From the NCBI RefSeq assembly GCF_022458985.1, contig NC_061781.1:23416001-23480000 (forward strand): DNA of 64,000 nt, read 5' to 3'. Positions 56,700-64,000 of this stretch are shown in pieces (the first letter of the stretch is position 1; each line of letters begins with the position of its first letter). The position numbers and the translations under genes were made by a program. The notes below the pieces were generated by a model, which worked only from the letters and a program-made list of their open reading frames with translations, did not search any database and had not been told where the DNA came from. This DNA comes from Mugil cephalus. Its lineage: Eukaryota > Chordata > Actinopteri > Mugiliformes > Mugilidae.

Positions 56700-59600
56700 A
56701 ACACAGGTGTTTATTTTAAATTACAGTCATTTGCAAACGTTAGCTTGAAATTAAATGTGAATCAAGTATTTTAAAACAACTTGCCAACATTAGTTTCACA
56801 TAAAAAGTATTTTGAAGCCACTTGTTGTTGTTAAGTCCAAATTACATCAAGAGTCTTCAGTTATTTCACTTGTACAACAATATAAAACCTGAAAGTCTGC
56901 AGTAATTAACTAACTGTATCATAAACATTAATTTAATTCTTACCTTAAAGTCCAGTCTCCCTCTTCTTTAAAGTTGTTTGGGATTTACCCAGAATTCCAA
57001 TTGTGTGTTGTGGAGGTCTTCATAACAAGATTTGTTGAGCCACTTACATACAGCATGTTAATGAAAAAAATCAACATAAAAATCTTATCCACCATAAAAC
57101 AAATAAACTTTAAACCTTACAGCATTTAAATGCTTGTAATACGTAAAGTGTACAGCCGTTCACCCATTATCATGTTTGTATTTCCCTGTCAACGGTCCCT
57201 GTTTCCGTCCCTCTCACAGTCTTTCTTTCTTTTATTCCACATCCACAACAACTCAACACTACTCCGTGCTCCTCTCTCATCTCTCTTATCTCCCGTCGTC
57301 GGTCTCAGCGGTGTGTTTCAGGACGTGTCTGTGTGTGATATGCTGACAGTTCGCTGGTCTCCATCTCTTTTCACGACTGCTGTTTCCTGGCGTTGACACG
57401 CGCTCTGAGGTCTGCAGAAATCAACACAAGCCATCGGGTTACGTTATACTTTGGATTGTTTTGGCCGAGATAATCTTGTGAGACGCCGGTCACATTTTTA
57501 ACCAAAGGTGCTAAATTTGTGGTTGAACAGGGCCTGATTAACTGGTGCTGACTTTACTGTTGTAGCAGCATTGGGATACAGATATAATGAAATCCATGAC
57601 TGGCACACAAACACAAGACTGAAATCAAGCGGTTTAGAAATAAAGGAACAACATTTTCTTTTCTTTCTTTCTTTCTTTACTCAAAATACTCACTATTCAA
57701 TAGCAGGAAACAAATCAACTTGATGGCCATGTATCACAGCCCTACAACAGCGTCTGCAACAGGGTCAAAAAGGACTGAATGTTTTTCATCTACTAAAGTT
57801 CAAAAGTACAGAATAAAGTTAGTAAAGCCACTATTTTCAGTCGACATGTGACAAGAAAAGACAGTGGGACAGTTAAATGTAAATAAATATTATGTAATAT
57901 TATTATATAAACTGAAATGTACATATTTATTGATAGCAATCTTTTATCTTTAATCTCATTTTGCCTGGTTTAGCAGCAAGAGTGGTTTTGAAGCCCAATA
58001 CGTGACGCCGGCTGCCGCCATCTTGGAACTACCTGATTTCCGTTACCTCACTCCCAGCTCAGTGAGAGGAGGATGGAACATGGACATCTATGTGGATTTT
58101 CCTGTTTTTGGAGCCAGACTCAACTGGTCATTTATTATTATTATTATTATTAGTTCATTGTATTGGGACAATGCATATTAATCAACATAGTGAACCAGAT
58201 ACAGATAGACAATATCGAAACAAACAATATTATGACAAAACATTTGACAACAAAACAATTATAAAAACTTTAATGGACCCTGAGTATGACTCAGATTAAG
58301 AAAATTATTTAGGCTATGTGAGTACATACAAGAGCATTTAAAACTTTAAAAATGAGACAGATATCCATAAAGATTTGGTAGCTGTCTAGGTCAAGAATAT
58401 TGAACTTTTTTAGGACATAACAGTAACGAAGATAAAGAGGTTTCCATAAGGAACTTCATTTTGTGGCGCTATCTTGTTGGCTTCCTTTCCCTCTGGAGGT
58501 TCCTAATTTGTACACAAAAGATTTGCAGTGGAAAGTTGGTCTGGAGTCTCTCCGTTGGGAACTGATTATGCTCCGGCAAACATCTCCCACGTTAGTTATA
58601 TAGTTTCGGGAGGGCTTTATGTCGTGACGGACCTTAGAGTATTTTTTTTTTCTCTGTATCGGTTTGCACATGTCTCATAATGAAATCCAAATGGTGCAAA
58701 TACCAGACTCATACCGTGATAGAAGAGTGAATGTGGCTATGCCAGGCTAACTGCTTTGTATAAACTCCTCAGAACTATGTAACTTGGTTTCAATGTTCGC
58801 TGCAGGATTTTAAGCTTAAATATGTTTTAAGTATAATTCTGTACATATACCAGAAAGAAAGTTTGTTGGTACATGGAAATGAATTACTTGAACAGAAAGC
58901 CGGTGTTTTAAATCTTTTAGTTTGCTCTCATTATTTTTTTCACCTGGTAAATGAATTGGCTGAATTATATAAGAAAAGAAAAGGAAAAAAGCAGCATTTC
59001 TTTTTCGCCGTGTATACTGTGCAGTCATGTGAACATGTGAACAGGGCGCTGACCTTGTTGTTCTGCTTAACAGTGGAGGAAAAATACATGAGACACACGA
59101 GGGAGTCTTTAACATTGGCTTCTGTGGTATGTGATATAGAAAGGTAAGCGTGGCGATGACAGAGATGAGGGGATTTGAGAGAGAGGCTAAAGCTCCATGG
59201 GACTGGACTTGGACTACAGTGCAGCTCACAGCAAGGGCTTTGGTAACGCTTGAAATTGAGAAACCATACATTTGTACTGCATTATAGACTCATTAGAGAG
59301 GGGTTCTTAAACTGTTTTGAGCTTTTCTGGAAAAGAGCAAAAAATACCATATCATCAGGGAGGATTAGTGAGTAGACAAACTGGGGAAACTGATCCGAGA
59401 GCTACAAAAACCTCAGGTTCACAGTGTGTTGGTGGTGTTTCAATCGTTAGTTTAGTTGTAAACGACTGATCTTGCACTGCAACAATCCTGAATTTTTAAA
59501 AATTTTTTTTTTACTTTAGTTGATTTGCTTCTGGGTTTTCTTGGCAAATATGATGTATTAGCAAAACGTTTTCAAAGATTTTTGCTTGAGTGTGGCCATC

Positions 59601-59907
59601 AACCTGCACAACTGGTTGCATAAATTCCTTCTTGTGCAATAACTCATGTTCACTTTCTTGTCATATACTTGTACATATTTCTTGGATTCTGGATTCACCA
59701 TGTGCAATAAGTTCCCACTGTGCAATGCCCCATATTCAATCAAAATATGGGGTATTGAGTAGGAGCTGCTGTAACGAAAAGTAATTTCCCCTTGGGATCA
59801 ATAAATCATATCACTTACGTCACTTCCGCCCGGGGCCACGCAAAAACAGAGAGACCTGGAAAAATGTGGATTATCAGATCAAATTCAGGACAATTTGACG
59901 TGACAAT
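56700..59907. other. Intergenic, mostly featureless
   Basis: No coding exon. A (TTTC)n short tract lies near 57656-57678. A (TTA)n run at 58131-58152 is followed by TTGTATTGGGACAATGCATA, probably the end of an interspersed element. Short repeat pieces with GCCGCCATCTTGG occur near 58012. Confidence 0.4.
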
Positions 59908-60432
59908 AATCAATAAGAACTACTATGGATTTGGAAAAGTGGATTAGCCTCAGATTCAGTTAGTTTAAGTTAGTTTAAGGTCATTTCAGTTATGAAAGGA
60001 TGACGAGGAGTGAGCACAAATATTCAGTTTATTGTTATTTATTGTGAAATAGTTACTGTCGGCCGCAACTACACCAAAAACAACATCCCCAAACTCCCCA
60101 AACCCTCCAGAATGTAACTTAAGAAGTAACTTAAGGTTTGACTCCATCCAAAAAATACAGCATAACTTAATATTACCTGACACTAAATGAACCACAACAC
60201 CGGGTTTCTGTGCCTGGATTCCAGTTGTTTCTTCATAATGCAGCGATACATTTACTTCTCTTTTCTTTAGCAGATACATGTAAAAATATATCTCTGACTT
60301 CAGTCAATCACACAAATAAAAAAATTAATTTTACAATTTAGACGCTATTAAAGTCTATGATTCAAACTAATGCTGCTAATCTCCATGTTCATCTGTCACT
60401 TTATGCCACTAAGTGGCTGTAACCATGGAGAC
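59908..60432. repeat. Dispersed repeat B, copy 2
   Basis: Collinear with 13575-14220: GGAAAAGTGGATTAGCCTCA, AGAATGTAACTTAAGAAGTA, CTGACACTAAATGAACCACA and TGTAACCATGGAGACTCC. Same orientation as copy 1. Confidence 0.7.
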
Positions 60433-60559
60433 TCCAGCTTCCTGTGACGTCACATACATACTCTCTATAAAGTAATTCTGGAGGAGCGGAGCTGAAACGC
60501 ATTGGTCTAATAAAGTTGTTCCGTAAACTATAAGTACGATTCAGTGTTGATGTCTTCAT

Positions 60560-62260
60560 ATTTCTTTTTCTCCTCTACCCACCTCAGAAATGGGGAAACT
60601 TGTGCCAGAAATTCAGTTTCTGCCGCGGCACGTGTTGACAAAAACAACATTACACACTTAGACGTTCTCTGTCTCACGGTCTGACATGTAGCTTGTTGAG
60701 CTGTGCCGACTCCCTTTCTCTTCCTCGGTCCACTTTATAACGTTTTGAAGCTATAACAAACACTAATCCGGCTCGTCTCTTTCCTCTCTCGTTGCACACA
60801 AAGCAGAAGAAGCCCTTCTGCAGGTCTGGTTTCAATTTATGGAAAATGAAGAGGTTGAGAGAGGAGGCGAAAGAAAAAAGTGCTGCCTTGTAAATCCATT
60901 ATTGTTCAGGATATACCAGAAATCCAGCTTTAATAGGACTGTTTGTGTAGGATCTACTCTCAATCCCCCGCTACATAACCCTATTTGCCGACCAAGGCTT
61001 AGCTGCGCAAATAAACACGGTAATGGATCCCTTCACATACAGCAAAGAAAAGAAGCAAAAAAAAAAAAAAACGAGGCACCCTTCGGCCCAATCTTTTCCA
61101 GATGGCACCAATAGATCACATTATTTACATCGGCTGTGTTCGGGTTCCTAAGGCAACGCCGCTCTATTTTACAATCGTTGGTTCAATGACCCAAATCCTC
61201 CTTTTTACTTTTTCTTTGCCGGGCCTTGATTAGCGCCGAATCCGAAGAAGATGGATCTCTTTCGTGGAAGAGCGAGCTACTGATGCACAGATGTCGTGTC
61301 ACTCCAACGCACCTTCTCCAGAGGATAAACCTCCCCGTCTCCCCCGCCTCCCGCCTCCCCTCCCGTCCCCCATATGGATTTCCTTATGATATTCAATCCC
61401 CCGAGCTGGAAACGCATTATACACTGATCAGAGCGCATCGTTTCCATTAGCGGAGCCCGCTCCCCTTCGTTCACCCGTGAACTGCGGTGCAATCTTTGGG
61501 ACTCATTACCCTTCGGCTCACTCAGTGCAGACGCGCATCGTTAGCCTCGTTCATGACCTCTAATTGTTTCTTCTCGTCTTTTTTCTGCTCGGAGACGAGC
61601 AGCTGGGTGGCTGAGGATGTTCGCTGCGGGATCTCTCCTGCAGGCGGAGACCTCTGCATGAGCAAAAAGCACTAACAGTATGTTTCAAGAGATCACGGAC
61701 TTGCTGCCAACCTATGGTGACATGGAAGAAACTGACACATGCCGCGGGAACAGAAGGTTCTCGCATTAAGCGTTAGAGGTTAAAGGACATATGACAGATA
61801 GGTTTTCATTGCTGTTAGTAGGAGGTGATTCCTGTGAGGATTTCAGCTGCCAGAAGTATCTCTTGCTTGTTTATCAAAGGTTAGTCAGCTGTGGAATCTG
61901 GACGCATCATCTCTGAAACCTTAAACAACGCAAACCAAGGTCATTCAGCCACATGAGGTTTGTCCAAAGCAGGTGTTTTTACCCCCCCCGCCCCCTTCTG
62001 TCTGAACTGGAAAGGTAGCGTACACCAAATTAGTCAATGCCATTTGTGCAGCTTCTTTGCGTTTCTGCCAAATCTTCTTCCTCTGCGTCTCCTCGCTGGC
62101 GGGGAGTCAACCCGACAGGCTGCTCGCCTCATGCGTCCTTCCATTTTCTAGCAGCAAGGGAGACGAGGAGGCCGGCGTCGGTCGGAGTTAACGAAGGAGG
62201 GAAGAAAAACCTGGTGGCGCTCCAGAAAGTCTGTGTTTTCTGAATGTGGTGTGTAACTAC
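60560..62260. promoter_or_regulatory. Candidate conserved non-coding region
   Basis: A long repeat-poor block of balanced composition. Motif-rich stretches include TAAATCCATTATTGTTCAGG (60891), TTGATTAGCGCCGAATCCG (61227), TTTCCATTAGCGGAGCCCG (61440) and CCTCTAATTGTTTCTTC (61557). It contains no family-like ORF, although short ORFs overlap on both strands. It is the most enhancer-like stretch of the window by eye, but conservation is untested. Confidence 0.27.
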
Positions 62261-62514
62261 TGTGTGTTGCTGCCAGGTATGCTGTGTGCACGTACATGTG
62301 TGTGGGCATAAACAGTTGATTCATGAAATAGGCTTCGACTTGGGTCAGGTTTGATATGGGATAGTGCACACCAAGATTCCACTACTCGTTCTAAAGTTAG
62401 TTTATCGTGGTTCTTGTGTTTATCCTGTGGTATGTAAATAATATTAAATGAGTCATAGTTAGTCAGGATGGTATTCCAGGCCAAGGACCCCAAACTGATG
62501 GAGAGATTAAGTAG

Positions 62515-62587
62515 TGGCCCCCTACCTACTATATGTGTTCTATATTAAACTACTCAGCCTTGTGCATTTTATAAATATACATTATGA
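62515..62587. repeat. Dispersed repeat C, copy 2
   Basis: CCCCCTACCTACTATATGTG and TTTATAAATATACATTATGA match 22495-22600. Confidence 0.55.
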
Positions 62588-62749
62588 TGTCAATGAATTG
62601 GGCTGCTCAGCAGCTGCTAACTTTTTATTTTGAAACGGAGCTTTGTTAGCAGCCACTAACGTTCATTGACATACTCAACAATAACACTGAACACTGTTAA
62701 ATGACAAATTTGACCATTTGTTTCATAAATGAAGCCCTAATGTTCCAGA

Positions 62750-63340
62750 ATGAATGGTTTTATTGTGCCATGGCTGAGAAATTAAAAAATGTAGTTTTAA
62801 TGGAAGTCAATGGGACATTTTTGTATGCTGAGTTTACAAAAGGATAGTAAAAGTTTAAATCTGATGCTACACAAAAACTAATAATTAAATACAGTCAATA
62901 GTTTAGATAATCTTCGACATACCCAAGACTGATCTGGAAAAAATGCCCCCCAACATTTTTATGGAAAATTTTTCATGTTTCTTTTTTTTTTTTTTTTAAA
63001 AAAAAGTTTGATTACTTTAAAAACAAGTAATCAAACTTTAAAGGGTTAAAATTCCACAAAATGATTGAAGTTTTGTAAAGTTGTTTTTATAGCAGTTAGA
63101 TATAAAAATACAGTTATAATGGAAGTCAATGGGACGATTTTGTCGAGGTTGGTTACAAGAGGGTGGTAAAAAATGTTTTAACAGTGTTCTGATGAATTTT
63201 TTTGAATATCAAAATTTGGGTAGAGATAGACTTGTTACTTTGTTTTTGCCAATATGTGTTATATGCACTAAAACAGCCAAAATGGCAGGAAAATTGAGAG
63301 GAAACTTTTGCCCAAATGTGCAAAAATGTCCCTGAGGGTT
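62750..63340. repeat. Diverged tandem duplication with an internal hairpin
   Basis: AATGGAAGTCAATGGGAC occurs at about 62800 and 63118, each followed by TTTTGT and a TTACAA..GG-TAGTAAAA-like segment, so a unit of about 318 bases is duplicated. Between them, AAAGTTTGATTACTT (63003-63017) and AAGTAATCAAACTTT (63025-63039) form a perfect 15-base stem with a 7-base loop. Confidence 0.6.
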
Positions 63341-63677
63341 AAAAACTCTAAAGACTGACCACATGGAAAACAAAAACACGTCCAGTTGATGATGACGTTG
63401 CAAATTAGTTTCACCATTTGTAAAAGTATTTTGCGTCTAGTTAATTTGTTTTCTGAAATGTAAATTTGTTATGTTAATGTCATTTTGTTTCATGACATGT
63501 AAAAAGGGTTTTCTAAAATGTAAATTTTTCTCAAGCTTTGCAAAAGATTTGTAAAAGACAACATCTTCTGCCTCCATTTATCCCTTTACTAAGATATGCT
63601 GGATTCATGTTAATGTGTATTTTAAGAAATTAATGTTGTGGGAGAAAAAAAAAACAAAAAACATTTAAAAATATTTT

Positions 63678-63718
63678 TTCAACCAAAGATTTTGTGACCC
63701 CCCCGTTAAAGACCTATG
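63678..63718 (-). repeat. Dispersed repeat D, copy 3 (inverted)
   Basis: TCAACCAAAGATTTTGTGAC then CCCCCCGTTAAAGACCTATG is the reverse complement of the repeat D ends at 41358-41440. Confidence 0.55.
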
Positions 63719-64000
63719 TTCTTAGGTGTCTTTACACTCTAAAGATCTTCCCTTAATTGCTCAGGCAGATGTTGCACATGTTTTATATTAGGAACATATC
63801 ACTCAGTGCATTTAAGTGATGAACCATCCACACTGGTCTTGTTATTTCTCTTTGCAGCTGCTTTGAGAAAAAAAAAAAAAATCACCTGCTTGCCGGCTGA
63901 CAGCAAACCGACACAGTCAGTGACTAAGTAGTGAACACAGTCAAGCATTTAGACGCTGAAGAGCCAGCTGGTTTCCTCAGGGGATGGCTGGTGGAGAGCA

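Overview
The window is vertebrate nuclear DNA, most probably from a teleost (ray-finned) fish. The genes are split into short GC-rich exons with GT-AG introns inside AT-rich DNA. The repeats are fish-like: Tc1-type inverted-repeat elements, a hAT-type MITE and 3' ends of L2/Rex-like LINEs. There are no operons, Shine-Dalgarno sites or CRISPR arrays.

Four protein genes fill the left half, all on the minus strand. Reading right to left in transcription order they are: (1) hao2, peroxisomal 2-hydroxyacid oxidase, coding exons 27504-32460, complete, 357 codons, ending in the SKL peroxisome signal; (2) a BTB-BACK-Kelch gene of the KLHL9/KLHL13 type, 16675-24414, complete through its C-terminus but with an unresolved 5' end and an unusual proline-rich N-terminal extension; (3) hsd3b, 3-beta-hydroxysteroid dehydrogenase/isomerase, 6031-9699, complete in three coding exons, 371 codons; (4) the first three coding exons of pla1a, phosphatidylserine-specific phospholipase A1, 544-4302, whose catalytic exons lie beyond the left edge. 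A tRNA-Arg(TCT) gene with a 20-base intron sits in the first coding intron of hao2. HSD3B and HAO2 are also neighbours in mammals, so that part of the order looks ancestral.

The right half (about 33-64 kb) has no coding gene I can support. It holds LINE tails, MITEs, foldback palindromes, a 21-bp minisatellite, and several compositionally distinct blocks (about 40.0-43.9, 48.6-50.6, 52.4-53.6 and 60.6-62.2 kb). These blocks resemble conserved regulatory DNA but cannot be proven from one sequence. In human the HAO2/HSD3B block is close to WARS2 and TBX15, so a developmental gene's regulatory landscape is a reasonable guess.

The four genes do not form one pathway. hsd3b makes steroid hormones, hao2 oxidises 2-hydroxy fatty acids in peroxisomes, pla1a cleaves phosphatidylserine outside the cell, and the Kelch protein is probably a CUL3 ubiquitin-ligase adaptor. 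I found no convincing new biological system. The most useful leads are an apparently unnamed MITE family with at least eight pieces here, two large foldback elements, the proline-rich Kelch variant, and the possible enhancer blocks.
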